Assembly (NCBI GenBank): GCA_963712055.1
Contig: CAVQGN010000009.1
Span: 62,001-126,000 of the forward strand
Direction: 5' to 3'
From: JAHBVL01 sp963712055
GTDB taxonomy: Bacteria > Chloroflexota > Chloroflexia > Thermomicrobiales > UBA6265
DNA: 64,000 bases
Positions 1 through 8,458 of the stretch are shown piece after piece (position 1 is the stretch's first letter; every line of letters begins with the position of its first letter). Below the pieces are notes generated by a model. It was not told the DNA's origin and did not search any database. It saw nothing but the letters and a program-made list of their open reading frames with translations. The position numbers were made by a program, and so were the translations under genes.

Positions 1-132
1 TCACCCTATATCGACGATATCAAGGTAGGAGGGTGGCCCCTCGACGCGGACGGAATGCTGCCAATTCCGGATGCTCCGGGTCTCGGGATCGAACTCGACT
101 GGGATGTCGTCGATCGGTACGGAAACCGCTGA
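1..132 (+). CDS. Enolase-superfamily (mandelate racemase-like) enzyme, C-terminal end only
   Basis: The first 43 codons are open from base 1 to a TGA at 130-132, so this is the 3' end of a gene starting outside the window. The tail has the motif DGMLPIPDAPGLGIELD followed by RYGNR. A 'P.GPGLGIELD' ending of this kind closes the barrel domain of mandelate racemase/muconate lactonizing enzymes, and a related ending (TEPGLGVKF) occurs in the galactonate-dehydratase-like protein at 3554-4717. The substrate cannot be told because the metal-ligand and catalytic residues lie upstream. The family call rests on this short motif alone. Confidence 0.6.
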   Translation, partial: SPYIDDIKVGGWPLDADGMLPIPDAPGLGIELDWDVVDRYGNR

Positions 133-436
133 AAGCTCGGCTGAAGTGCTAAAATCGCGACGATTCCCCACGTCAATGGGAGGATGCTGCTATGTCGACC
201 ACCCATCTCCGAACCGCTGACGATCTGATCACCATCCCCGAGGCATGCCGGATCGTGCGCCGATCTGGAGAGTCGCCTATGCTCTTTGGCGGTGAACACC
301 AACCTGAGGCGAGCGAGATCGTGCCATGGTTTGCGCTTTCAGTGGCTGATCTTTTCTGGCGGATGGTTTACGCGTTGCCACCGTTCAGTTCTCGTCACAC
401 CAATGGTCTGTTTCCAGGAGACTCTTCGCTCCTCAC
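133..436. other. Intergenic region upstream of LuxR gene, with one doubtful small ORF
   Basis: About 300 bases lie between the enolase-superfamily gene and the LuxR gene. An ATG at 192 with GGGAGG about 8 bases upstream opens an 82-codon frame ending at 440, overlapping the LuxR start by 4 bases. Its product resembles nothing I recognise and has no signal peptide or obvious domain. It could be a short leader gene or chance. I see no convincing promoter or terminator here. Confidence 0.3.
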
Positions 437-1585
437 ATGACCCCTTCAACGGACACCGTTTTACTCGCGGCATCGAGAATCGCACACCTGGCAAAACGCC
501 AGGTGTTGCCTCTTGAAGCTGCCAGCGAAATCGCCACGATCCTGGAAGCGGCGGTTGGCTGGGATGGCTTCCGGATGTTTGGCATCGACCCGCAAACCAG
601 TCTGGTCAATCGCTTGCTCGGAGCGAGTGAGAACGATGCTTCGGTGCGCAGGATTTGGCTGCAAACAGTCTATCTCGCGCCCCCGGTCGTTCCCTATGCT
701 GATCTGACGACGCAACTGCGACATCGCTGGTCGGCTGTCGCGTTTCAGGAGTATCAGAATCAGTCGTTTGGCTTTCCGTCTGATGTGCTGGAGATGGTCA
801 ATCCCCGTGATCATCGCCGTTTTTACAACGAATCAGAGACGCCGGCTGGCGGCGTGCTCTTTGTCGGGTTTCAATCGCGGGGCCGGGCGCTCGCCTCCCT
901 TACAGCCTATCGAAGGGACCAGCGGCGACCTTTCAAGGCCGAGGAAGTATCCCTGATCAGCGATCTGGCTGGACAGGCAAGCCAGGTGCTCGAGCAAAGT
1001 CTGTTTCGCGAGCGGGTTCTGGCGGCGGTTTCTCGTGACAATCCGATTGACGCGACCGGCGTCTTGATCCTCGGATCGACCGGAGAGATCGAGGTGCTGA
1101 CGCCTGCCGGAGAGCGCTGGCTCGATGAGCTGATGGAGCCGTCCGCGAGCGATCGTGATGAGTTTCCAATGGCAGTCTGGGCCGCCATGCGAGGGTTGCA
1201 GGAATCACCCGGCAAGCAGGCATTTTCCATCGACGTTGAATCGCGAGTCGGACCGGTCCGGGTCGAAGCAGCGGCAGCGAACGACCAGGGCGCCATTGCG
1301 CTGGTCATCGCGGGGGCAGGTCGAAACGCTCGTCCGAGAGTCCCGGAATCGTGGCACCTTACGCCGAGGCAGGCAGAGATGGTGATGATGCTGGTCACCG
1401 GCGCTTCCAACCGGGAACTCGCGGAAGCGATGTTTGTTACTGAAAACACGGTCGAATGGCATCTTCGGCAGATCTATCGACAATTGGAGGTGCGCTCGCG
1501 AGCGCACCTCCAATCGCGTTTTTTCCGGGAGGTGCTGCTCGATGGCGCTCACGGCACGATCCCTGGCGGTTTAACGCCCGAATAG
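437..1585 (+). CDS. LuxR-family transcriptional regulator with GAF/PAS-like sensor region
   Basis: A 382-residue cytoplasmic protein. The middle (about 90-200) reads like a GAF domain ending in a helix (EEVSLISDLAGQASQVLEQ), followed by a short PAS-like stretch (about 205-300). The C-terminus from W306 to about 362 is a clear LuxR/NarL helix-turn-helix: LTPRQAEMV, then NRELAEAMFVTENTVEWHL and IYRQLEVRSRAHL. It probably binds DNA in response to a signal sensed by the N-terminal part; the ligand is unknown. The gene is monocistronic. A perfect 32-base palindrome followed by six Ts lies inside the last codons of the HTH (see separate entry), so the annotated last 25 or so residues deserve caution. 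Confidence 0.8.
   Translation: MTPSTDTVLLAASRIAHLAKRQVLPLEAASEIATILEAAVGWDGFRMFGIDPQTSLVNRLLGASENDASVRRIWLQTVYLAPPVVPYADLTTQLRHRWSAVAFQEYQNQSFGFPSDVLEMVNPRDHRRFYNESETPAGGVLFVGFQSRGRALASLTAYRRDQRRPFKAEEVSLISDLAGQASQVLEQSLFRERVLAAVSRDNPIDATGVLILGSTGEIEVLTPAGERWLDELMEPSASDRDEFPMAVWAAMRGLQESPGKQAFSIDVESRVGPVRVEAAAANDQGAIALVIAGAGRNARPRVPESWHLTPRQAEMVMMLVTGASNRELAEAMFVTENTVEWHLRQIYRQLEVRSRAHLQSRFFREVLLDGAHGTIPGGLTPE
1483..1514 (+). repeat. Perfect 32-bp palindrome with T-run inside the LuxR coding sequence
   Basis: Bases 1483-1514 are fully self-complementary: 14-base arms (ATTGGAGGTGCGCT and its complement) around CGCG. Six Ts follow at 1519-1524. In RNA this is a strong stem-loop plus U-run, the form of an intrinsic terminator, yet it lies about 60 bases before the stop codon at 1583-1585 and encodes the end of the DNA-binding domain. 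Confidence 0.75.
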
Positions 1586-1589
1586 ATTG

Positions 1590-1621
1590 AACGAAGCGGG
1601 CGCCAGCAAACCGGCTTCGTT
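1590..1621. terminator. Weak hairpin between convergent genes
   Basis: AACGAAGC (1590-1597) pairs with GCTTCGTT (1614-1621) across a 16-base loop, between the LuxR stop and the stop of the opposing exported-protein gene. There is no good U-run, so termination in either direction is only suggested by position. Confidence 0.35.
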
Positions 1622-1629
1622 GTAGCTGA

Positions 1630-2535
1630 TCAGATCACCTCGAAATTGCTCACCATCCCGAGCAGGACCGCCGGAGCCCCTGTTTCAGGGTCCACAACCC
1701 AGCTGGTCTGGGTATAGATGCCAGGAGTGAGATCAAGTTCGATCCACATGATCTGACCGGGGGAGAGAATGGCAGCGTAGCCAACCCATTCCATCTGGCT
1801 CATGAAGTCTGTGCCCGCAGCGGGAGTTCCGGCGGTCGGCGTTCCCATCGAGTTAATGCCGAAGGCAAAGAGATAATCGTCAACGGTGATCTCGGTTGGA
1901 GAGCGGAACAACACGAGTTGCCGCGGTTGGGTTCCCACGTTCGTTATCTGGAAGATTTGGGGGCCAGCCGACACCGGTGATTCGGCGCCAATGAACTCAG
2001 TGTCATTCATCTCGATCGGCACAACGTCTGGATCGGCGATTGGTGGCCCTTCACCCCTAACGGTCAACGGGTAGAGGGTCATGATCTCATCCCCATCACC
2101 CTCCTGGTACGAGGCTGCAACCTGCCACTCGCCCTTGGTGAGATTGACGGCAAACGTGACCGTAGTGCCGTCGATCGCATAGGAGCCACCGGCATAGACC
2201 CAACCTTCGTGGAAGATGTCGTCGCTGGCTGATTGCAGCGCCAGTTCGGTGGCTTCTTCGGCAGATAGTCCCTCCGTTGGGATCATGAAGGCCACATAGG
2301 TGGAATAGCCGGGAAGTGCGGTTAGCGTGACCAGATTGGGACCGCTCACCGTCTCAGTCGGCACATTGAACCCCCCATCGATTGCCTCGATAGAAAACGC
2401 TGGCAATCCAAGCGTCGAAATGATTCCGTTCGAAAACGCGGGGTCGATACCGACATCCTGGGCGGAAGCTGTTCTGATGCTTTGCCCGAGCGCCAGCGAA
2501 GCAAGCATCAGGGTGATTGCAGCGATCTTCAACAT
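1630..2535 (-). CDS. Exported protein of unknown function
   Basis: I start this at the ATG at 2535 (MLKIAAITLMLASLALG) because AAGGAG lies a proper distance upstream; the longer frame to 2571 adds charged residues before the signal peptide. The 301-residue product has a signal peptide ending near TASAQD. A domain of about 180 residues follows, rich in beta-strand patterns with 'NVGTQPRQLVLFRSP' and 'SPGQIMWIELDLTPGIYTQTSW', which reads like a cupredoxin-like or beta-sandwich fold but lacks the copper ligands I would look for. A TPTAGTPAAGTD linker is typical of exported proteins in this genome. Function unknown; the location outside the membrane is the only firm inference. Confidence 0.7.
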   Translation of the reverse strand: MLKIAAITLMLASLALGQSIRTASAQDVGIDPAFSNGIISTLGLPAFSIEAIDGGFNVPTETVSGPNLVTLTALPGYSTYVAFMIPTEGLSAEEATELALQSASDDIFHEGWVYAGGSYAIDGTTVTFAVNLTKGEWQVAASYQEGDGDEIMTLYPLTVRGEGPPIADPDVVPIEMNDTEFIGAESPVSAGPQIFQITNVGTQPRQLVLFRSPTEITVDDYLFAFGINSMGTPTAGTPAAGTDFMSQMEWVGYAAILSPGQIMWIELDLTPGIYTQTSWVVDPETGAPAVLLGMVSNFEVI

Positions 2536-2610
2536 GTCCATCTCCTTTCCGGCACGAGCGCCGTAAACCATGCGTCGCCAAAAAGCGTAGACGGCGGTCT
2601 CGCGGAGGAC

Positions 2611-2632
2611 ACCACGGAAAACCGTGGTTTTT
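2611..2632 (+). terminator. Small hairpin with U-run, plus orientation
   Basis: ACCACGG (2611-2617) and CCGTGGT (2622-2628) enclose AAAA and are followed by Ts through 2632. It has intrinsic-terminator form on the plus strand, but both flanking genes run on the minus strand, where it would lack a U-run. It sits between the stop of the MDMPI-like gene and the start of the exported protein, so its role is unclear. Confidence 0.35.
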
Positions 2633-2705
2633 CAGCAACCCACGGTAGACGGGCAAATCATGGTGCCCTGGTGGGGATAGTGACACTGAAATTGTGAGTC
2701 CGGTC

Positions 2706-3554
2706 TCAGGCGAGGATCGTCACCATTGCACGAATCGCCCGACTGATCGCGGGATCGCCTAATTCCTCGATATGACCAGCATCGGCGTCCAGGCCTTTGG
2801 TGAACAGCTTCCAGGCGGTCGTTTCATCCAGAACGAGCGACCCAGTCGGTGTCCCACCGATCTCGGGAACAAGCTCCCACCTTCCCGGCGTTCGTTCCGC
2901 ACACCACGATCCGCCACCGCCACCGTTGATTGTCAGCATCGCCGTCGAACCCGGTTCAGCTTCGACATCTCGCAAGGCGTAGGGCAGCGCCATGGCGAAG
3001 GTCGCCAGCACCGGATGAAGAAATCGGCGTTCCGTTTGCCCTGGAATGCCCACCGCATCCCTGATCTGCTGTTGATGCACCCAACGTTCGGTGTATTCGC
3101 GACCAACATCGAGCCAGATTGGGGCCGGGTCGGAACCTGCCCAGCCCACACTATCTCCGAGCGCTTCGATGTCAACTGCATTCAGGTAGTTGCTGAATTC
3201 CTGACCAGTCATTGCCAGCAAATCGATCAGAAGGCGCGGGCTAACTCGCCGGGCAGTCCTGACCCAGGAGTTGTTGAGGTCATTAATGAAAGCGACCAAG
3301 TCCTCCATGTCGCTCAGGTCGCCAGGATCGTGCTGCTCTCTCCCGAAATACTGGTCCCGCCTTCGCGAGATATTGCTGAGATCGACCCACAAGAGATGCA
3401 AAGCGACGTCATGCACGCTCCAGCCATCGCAAACTGTCGGAGCTTGCCATTGTTGAGGTGTCAATGTTCCGAGGAGTTCGGCGAGCGCATGCCTGTCCGG
3501 GGCGAACAGCGGTCGGGTATCGATCACCGGCAAACGTCGAATTCCAGCAACCAT
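2706..3554 (-). CDS. DinB/maleylpyruvate-isomerase-fold protein
   Basis: A 282-residue soluble protein. The N-terminal half carries the pattern LTPQQWQAPTVCDGWSVHDVALHLL, the hallmark of the mycothiol-dependent maleylpyruvate isomerase/DinB-like four-helix bundle (often annotated TIGR03083 or MDMPI_N), where the VHD..LH histidines bind a metal. The C-terminal part (about 200-282) resembles the SCP2-like domain often appended, including 'TGSLVLDETTAWKLFTKGL'. Members act as thiol-dependent isomerases or transferases, but most are uncharacterised. Its ATG overlaps the stop of the upstream enolase-superfamily gene (TAATG), implying translational coupling and a shared pathway. The exact substrate is not visible. 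Confidence 0.75.
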   Translation of the reverse strand: MVAGIRRLPVIDTRPLFAPDRHALAELLGTLTPQQWQAPTVCDGWSVHDVALHLLWVDLSNISRRRDQYFGREQHDPGDLSDMEDLVAFINDLNNSWVRTARRVSPRLLIDLLAMTGQEFSNYLNAVDIEALGDSVGWAGSDPAPIWLDVGREYTERWVHQQQIRDAVGIPGQTERRFLHPVLATFAMALPYALRDVEAEPGSTAMLTINGGGGGSWCAERTPGRWELVPEIGGTPTGSLVLDETTAWKLFTKGLDADAGHIEELGDPAISRAIRAMVTILA

Positions 3555-4717
3555 TACCAGTTCGTGTATGAGCCGTCCCGTCGCTGCCAGCGCGGAGCGT
3601 CCCAGTACTCGAACGCGTGGTCTTTGGCGGCGTCCTCGTTGAACTTCACCCCGAGACCTGGTTCCGTTGGCAGGCGGAAGACCGAGCCGTCGATCTTTGG
3701 CATCACCGGGAAGAGATCATCGGGATAGGAATCGGCCAGCCGGTGCTGGTACTCGAGATAAGCGAAGTTCGACGTTGCGATCCCGTAATGAATCGATGCG
3801 GCGGTGGTCACCGGCCCGAGTGGGTTGTGCGGCATCATGTCGATGTAATGGGTTTCGCACGCGGCGGCAACCTTGCGAGCCGCGGTGAGACCACCGACAT
3901 TGGAGATGTCGACCCGAGCGAAATTTGTCAGTCCATCCTCGATGTAAGGCACGAATGCGAATGGAGAGGCGAACTCCTCGCCGATGGCCAGCAGTGTTGG
4001 GGTCAGAGACCGCAACTGCGCATAGGCTTTTGGGTTCTCGGAGCGGATTGGTTCCTCGAGGAAGTAGAGATTGACGTCGGCGGCTTTCTGGCAAAAGAGC
4101 GCGGCTTCGGCCACGGACAATCGGTGGTGAAAATCGATCGCGAGTTCGATACCGGTTCCGAGTTCCTTGCGAAGCTCCTTCAACCAGTGAACCGCGAGAT
4201 CGATCGATTCGAGCGGTTCGTAGACGGTACGGGCGCCACGACGGTCGAAGTCAGGATCGGCCATACCCGGGGCAAATCGCTGAACATTCCAACCCTCGGC
4301 CGCCATCGTCTTGGCCTGATCGATGACTTCTGGACCGTTCAGGACTCCCGGACTGGCAAAGCATGGGCAATATTCGCGTGATTTTCCGCCGAGGAGTTGA
4401 TAGACCGGCACGCCCAGTGCCTGACCGGCGATGTCGTGCAGGGCAATGTCGATGGCTGAGAGAGCGGCTGTCAGGATATTGCCGCCTTCGAAATAGGCGG
4501 TCCGGTAACAGGTTTGCCAGATGTGCTCGATCCGCAATGGATCTTCGCCAATGATGAAGCGGGAAAGGTGATCGACCATCCCCTGCATCCCGAGTTCGCG
4601 ACCAGACATCCCGCCTTCGCCGACACCGGTCAGGCCCTCGTCGGTTTGGACCAGCACCACGAACTGACAGCGATGTCCAACCTTGACCGGATACGATTTG
4701 ACTGCCGTGATCTTCAT
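3554..4717 (-). CDS. Enolase-superfamily dehydratase, D-galactonate dehydratase-like
   Basis: A 387-residue enzyme of the mandelate racemase/muconate lactonizing group. The N-terminal capping domain (about 1-110) is followed by a barrel with metal-ligand motifs in order: AIDFHHRLS, FLEEPI and AIGEEF, then the catalytic-His region MMPHNPLGPVTTAASIHYGIA. The PH.PLGP pattern points to the galactonate/mannonate dehydratase branch: abstraction of the alpha proton of an acid sugar, Mg-dependent, in the cytoplasm. It is first in a two-gene operon with the overlapping DinB-fold gene at 2706-3554. Family assignment is firm; the sugar acid is a guess. Confidence 0.8.
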   Translation of the reverse strand: MKITAVKSYPVKVGHRCQFVVLVQTDEGLTGVGEGGMSGRELGMQGMVDHLSRFIIGEDPLRIEHIWQTCYRTAYFEGGNILTAALSAIDIALHDIAGQALGVPVYQLLGGKSREYCPCFASPGVLNGPEVIDQAKTMAAEGWNVQRFAPGMADPDFDRRGARTVYEPLESIDLAVHWLKELRKELGTGIELAIDFHHRLSVAEAALFCQKAADVNLYFLEEPIRSENPKAYAQLRSLTPTLLAIGEEFASPFAFVPYIEDGLTNFARVDISNVGGLTAARKVAAACETHYIDMMPHNPLGPVTTAASIHYGIATSNFAYLEYQHRLADSYPDDLFPVMPKIDGSVFRLPTEPGLGVKFNEDAAKDHAFEYWDAPRWQRRDGSYTNW

Positions 4718-4738
4718 TGCCTCGCTCTTCTCCCTGCA

Positions 4739-6670
4739 CTAGCCGTCGAGCGACCAGACCGTCCAGTCGCTGAAAGGTGTTTCGATTCCTTCCTGCACAT
4801 TCTCCGGGAACGTTCCGCTGGCAATCCAGATGTCGCCCGTTTGGGGAACGCCTGGAATGTCAAACGCGCCGGCGAACTCGCCGTTGATCGACAGGTAGCC
4901 GCGACCATCTTCGACCGCCAGTTCGACATCGTTGCCGCGAGCTGGACCAAGGGCCAGGTTGGAAACCGTACCGTTGATGATTGGACGGGAGGTTCCTTCC
5001 GCAATGGACCAGGTGCCATCCGACGCGACAACCAATCGAATCTGATCGTCGCCACCCCTGTGCCAGAACCCGATAACGAAGTCCCATGGATGTTCAGGAT
5101 CATCCGCGGAAGCCGGGTTCGAAAAACGGACGGTCGTGTAGAAGTTGCCGACATCGACGTCAGCGCTGGCGATATCGATCGAACCGAGACCCTGAGTGAC
5201 AGAACCGGACGTTGGACCGGCAATTGGAGCGTTGATCAGCGCAGCATCAGCAATCGCGGAGAGAGCCGGTTGCTGGTCGAGATCGATCGCGCTTTCCGGG
5301 GCAATTGCGACTGGAGAACCGGACGCATCCGGCGTTTCGACGGCTTCTGCCGTCGGGGATTCGGTGACTGGTGCGGCGGTGGTCGCACCGCCATCGAGAC
5401 TCCAGATGGTGAAGTCGGTGTAGTTGGTGATGACGCCCGGGGTCGCGTAGTCAAGGAAGAAGCCTGACCCAGCCCAGATGTCGCCGGCTTCGACCCACGC
5501 CGAGACGTCCATCATGGCAGTGTATTCGTCGTTGACCACGAGGTACGCGACAGCATTGCTGACAAGCAGTTCGAGCGTATTGGTTGCGCCCGGATTGAGG
5601 TCGATCGTGGGGACGACACCGGTTGCGCGCGGGAACTCAGCGGCGATAGCGAGACTCCAGGTGCCGTCAGACCGGACGATCGTGCGCCAGTGCCGACCGG
5701 AAGCATCCTGTCGGAAACCGATACCGATATCCCACCGCGCCGGAGCGGTTTCATCTGGATTGACGAAAGTGATCCGCGCGACGAAGTTCTCGAGATCGAC
5801 ACCTGCATATTTGGAGTCGAGTGAACCGCCGATAACCTGGCTGATACCGCCAGCGGTTGGTCCGAAAACCGGAGGGTTCTGGGTGGCCTGAGAGCGGAGT
5901 TGATTGATCGGCGCCATCAGGGCGGCCCGATCGACCGATGGTGTCGGCTCGGGTGCGGGGACGTCAGCGGTCGGCACCGAAACGGCAAGATTGTCGAAGT
6001 CGGCGGAAACCCGGCCTTCGTTGACGGTGTAGACACCGGCGCCGATTTGCAGGTTGCCGCTCGTATAGTCGCTGTCGGTCGCGGTGGCAACCTGGAGGCC
6101 GTCAATCCGGGCGATGATGGAGTTGCCGTTGCATTGAAGTTCCATCCGGACCGGTTCGGTAATCTCCTCACCGCCATTGATTTGCTCAGATGTGAGTCGA
6201 ACACCCCCGCTTGCGTCGAGCTTGCGGATGATGACGCTGCCGACGAGTGGTCGGAGTTCGAAACGATAGCCTTCAGTTTCCCCGTTCACGCGACAGGCAA
6301 GAGATATGAAACGGCCCGGTTCTTGACCGGAACCGTCCGCGAGAACTGCGTCAACCGCGATGGAAGCATCTCCATAGGTGTCCCCAACGGTTGAGCCCAG
6401 TACACCGCTAAAGTCGTCTGGGAGGGCATCGATCTCGTATTGACCGTCCTCATACGCAGTGCGAAGATCATCATCTCCGCGGGGAACGTTTTCGAGAATA
6501 CCGGTTTCGGGATCATCGAACGTGTCCGTCAGGATGACAACCTCTGACGAGCTCGAAGTTGTGGGTGCCGGACCATCGTCGGTTTGGGCGGTGACTGGCA
6601 AAGCAAGGAGAGCGGGTCCAGTGAGCAGGAGCATCAGCAGCAGTAGCGACAGGGATTTCCGGTGAGGCAT
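4739..6670 (-). CDS. Large exported protein with tandem LamG-like beta-sandwich repeats
   Basis: I start at the ATG at 6670 (MPHRKSLSLLLLMLLL), with GGAG 10 bases upstream, because the signal peptide begins there; the frame is open further but lacks sense. The 643-residue product has a signal peptide to about AQTDD, a first domain (about 40-215) with FDNLAVSV at its end as in LamG/3-keto-disaccharide-hydrolase-type modules, a proline-rich linker, then two related modules of roughly 170 residues. Each of these begins 'LINAPIAGPTSG' or 'NPPVFGPTAGG' and ends 'TVWSLDG' or 'TIWSLDG'. 'DGTWSIAEG' and 'DGTWSLAIA' show the internal duplication. Probably an extracellular carbohydrate- or surface-binding protein; no catalytic motif was seen. 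Confidence 0.7.
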   Translation of the reverse strand: MPHRKSLSLLLLMLLLTGPALLALPVTAQTDDGPAPTTSSSSEVVILTDTFDDPETGILENVPRGDDDLRTAYEDGQYEIDALPDDFSGVLGSTVGDTYGDASIAVDAVLADGSGQEPGRFISLACRVNGETEGYRFELRPLVGSVIIRKLDASGGVRLTSEQINGGEEITEPVRMELQCNGNSIIARIDGLQVATATDSDYTSGNLQIGAGVYTVNEGRVSADFDNLAVSVPTADVPAPEPTPSVDRAALMAPINQLRSQATQNPPVFGPTAGGISQVIGGSLDSKYAGVDLENFVARITFVNPDETAPARWDIGIGFRQDASGRHWRTIVRSDGTWSLAIAAEFPRATGVVPTIDLNPGATNTLELLVSNAVAYLVVNDEYTAMMDVSAWVEAGDIWAGSGFFLDYATPGVITNYTDFTIWSLDGGATTAAPVTESPTAEAVETPDASGSPVAIAPESAIDLDQQPALSAIADAALINAPIAGPTSGSVTQGLGSIDIASADVDVGNFYTTVRFSNPASADDPEHPWDFVIGFWHRGGDDQIRLVVASDGTWSIAEGTSRPIINGTVSNLALGPARGNDVELAVEDGRGYLSINGEFAGAFDIPGVPQTGDIWIASGTFPENVQEGIETPFSDWTVWSLDG

Positions 6671-6786
6671 GATCGTCACTCCAGGTTCGGAACAGGCACC
6701 AGACGCATTCGCGGGTCGAACAATGAGCGCGTCCGGCGTATCGTGTTGACGATACACAGGTCATTGCGTCTGGACAAGGTAGAAGC

Positions 6787-7974
6787 GTGAGTGAACGACG
6801 GATCCTATCGATGAACAATGAAGCAGATACAGCGGAATCGGGACTGGAATCGGTGATTCGCGAGGAGATCCTGGCCGCTGGCGGGCAGATCAGCCTCGCC
6901 AGGTTCATGGAGTTGGCACTGTATCATCCAAGGTACGGCTATTACCTCCAGGAAGAGCGCCGCCCGGGACGAAGTGGCGATTTCCTGACTTCGCCGGAAG
7001 CGTCTCCATTGTTTGGCCTGACCCTCGCCCGGCAGCTGAGCGAATGCTGGGAACGCCTCGGCGAACCATCGTCCTGGACGATTCGGGAATATGGCAGCGG
7101 GATCGGTGGTCTGGCATATGACGTTCTGGCAGGGTTGAGCGAGGAGAACCCGGCGGCGTTCGACTCGGTCCGGTACGAAATGGTCGAAATCAGCGCTCCC
7201 ATGCGGGAGGAAGCCATCCGCTCCATGGAAGCGGTTGGTCTTTCGGATCGTGTCGACGTGCTCTCCCCAGACGAAGCCTCCCATTCCTTCATCGGCGTGC
7301 TGCTGGCAAATGAGGTCGCCGATGCCATGCCGATTCACCGGCTGGTGGTGAAGAGTGGGGGTTTGCGCGAACTTTTTGTGACCCTCGATGGCGATGAATT
7401 TGGCTGGATTGCGGGCGAGATATCTGATGAAGCGAAAGGCTATATCGACTCCCTGCCAAGCGAGTTGCCGGAGGGGAGCGTGCTCGATGTCAGTCCGGCG
7501 GCAAGCGAGTGGTTTACCGGAGCGCTCGCTCAGGTCGAGCGAGGGTTTGCCGTGGTGATCGACTATGGCTACGAGGCAACCGAACTCTTTGCCGAGCATC
7601 GACTTGAAGGAACCGTGCGCGGGTATCGCGGCCACACCGTCACCGACGATCCTCTGATCAAGCCAGGTCAGCAGGATCTGACGGCGCATGTCGATTTCTC
7701 CCGTCTGATCGAAGCGGGGACCGTCGCTGGTTGGCGCTTTGACGGGCTAACGACGCAAGGAGCCTTTCTGAGCAGTCTTGGTCTCGGCGATTTTCTCCTC
7801 GCGCTCCAGCGCGACCCAGAAGCCACCACCGAGGAGTACTACGCCACTCAGGCAGTCGTTCTGCGGTTGATCGATCCGGGCGGTCTTGGCCGCTTTCGGG
7901 TCCTCATGATGTCGAAAGATGTCCCAGGCGACGCGAAGCTGCGCGGATTGCTTGTCGAACCGCCCCGATTCTGA
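6787..7974 (+). CDS. SAM-dependent methyltransferase, MidA/NDUFAF7 family
   Basis: A 395-residue protein with the family signature near the N-terminus: ISLARFMELALYHPRYGYYL, then GRSGDFLTSPEASPLFG, then the SAM-binding glycine motif IREYGSGIGGLAYDVL, and later VVIDYGYEA. Mitochondrial relatives methylate an arginine of complex I subunit NDUFS2; bacterial homologues are less studied. The start shown is GTG at 6787, with AAGG upstream; an ATG at 6811 is the alternative. It is divergent from the exported-protein gene ending its 5' side at 6670, leaving about 115 bases for two promoters. Confidence 0.85.
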   Translation: MSERRILSMNNEADTAESGLESVIREEILAAGGQISLARFMELALYHPRYGYYLQEERRPGRSGDFLTSPEASPLFGLTLARQLSECWERLGEPSSWTIREYGSGIGGLAYDVLAGLSEENPAAFDSVRYEMVEISAPMREEAIRSMEAVGLSDRVDVLSPDEASHSFIGVLLANEVADAMPIHRLVVKSGGLRELFVTLDGDEFGWIAGEISDEAKGYIDSLPSELPEGSVLDVSPAASEWFTGALAQVERGFAVVIDYGYEATELFAEHRLEGTVRGYRGHTVTDDPLIKPGQQDLTAHVDFSRLIEAGTVAGWRFDGLTTQGAFLSSLGLGDFLLALQRDPEATTEEYYATQAVVLRLIDPGGLGRFRVLMMSKDVPGDAKLRGLLVEPPRF

Positions 7975-8035
7975 ACGTTGGCCGGGGTATCCTTGACGGA
8001 TAAGAGACGTGCTGATCGATAGATGAGTTGAGCCG

Positions 8036-8437
8036 ATGAATCACTACCACTTTCGCTGCGACGATCAGATGTGGCCGAGCCAGGTCAACGCAGAGTGGCC
8101 CGGTGCGCAGTTCGTGGCCCGGGGGTCAATACCGGCGGCGGCAATCGAGGGAAGTGGCGAACGTCTCCTAAACGCTGACCCGGTCTGGGGCATCCTGATC
8201 GAAATCCCCGGCTCGACGGTCGAAGGCAATCTGGTCACTGTTGAAACCGACGATGGTCGCAGATTTGAAGCTCAGATCCACTCTCCGTTACCAGCAGGTG
8301 ATCTTGAGGCATTACTGGCGGTTGCGCGTTACTGGGAACTGCCACCGAGCTTCATTGCTCATCTCAAAGAGGCCCTTGCTGCGGCGGGAACACCAGTCGA
8401 GGATGAAGAACCTCGCGACGACGCGCAACTGCCGTGA
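8036..8437 (+). CDS. Small conserved-looking protein, possibly gamma-glutamylcyclotransferase-like fold
   Basis: A 133-residue soluble, acidic-tailed protein that I do not recognise with certainty. The central 'PVWGILIEIPGSTVEGNLVTVETDDGRRFEA' resembles the strand-turn pattern of AIG2/gamma-glutamylcyclotransferase-like proteins, but the catalytic glutamate cannot be placed. It follows MidA by 61 bases and is followed at once by the Ni/Co exporter gene, so all three may be co-transcribed. The ribosome-binding site is weak. Confidence 0.55.
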   Translation: MNHYHFRCDDQMWPSQVNAEWPGAQFVARGSIPAAAIEGSGERLLNADPVWGILIEIPGSTVEGNLVTVETDDGRRFEAQIHSPLPAGDLEALLAVARYWELPPSFIAHLKEALAAAGTPVEDEEPRDDAQLP

Positions 8438-8458
8438 TTGGGTAGAGCGAATCTGATC

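Noticed and set aside
2772..3728. 318-codon plus-strand open frame
   Set aside because: Antisense to the MDMPI-like gene and the end of the dehydratase gene; no signal, domain or ribosome-binding site.
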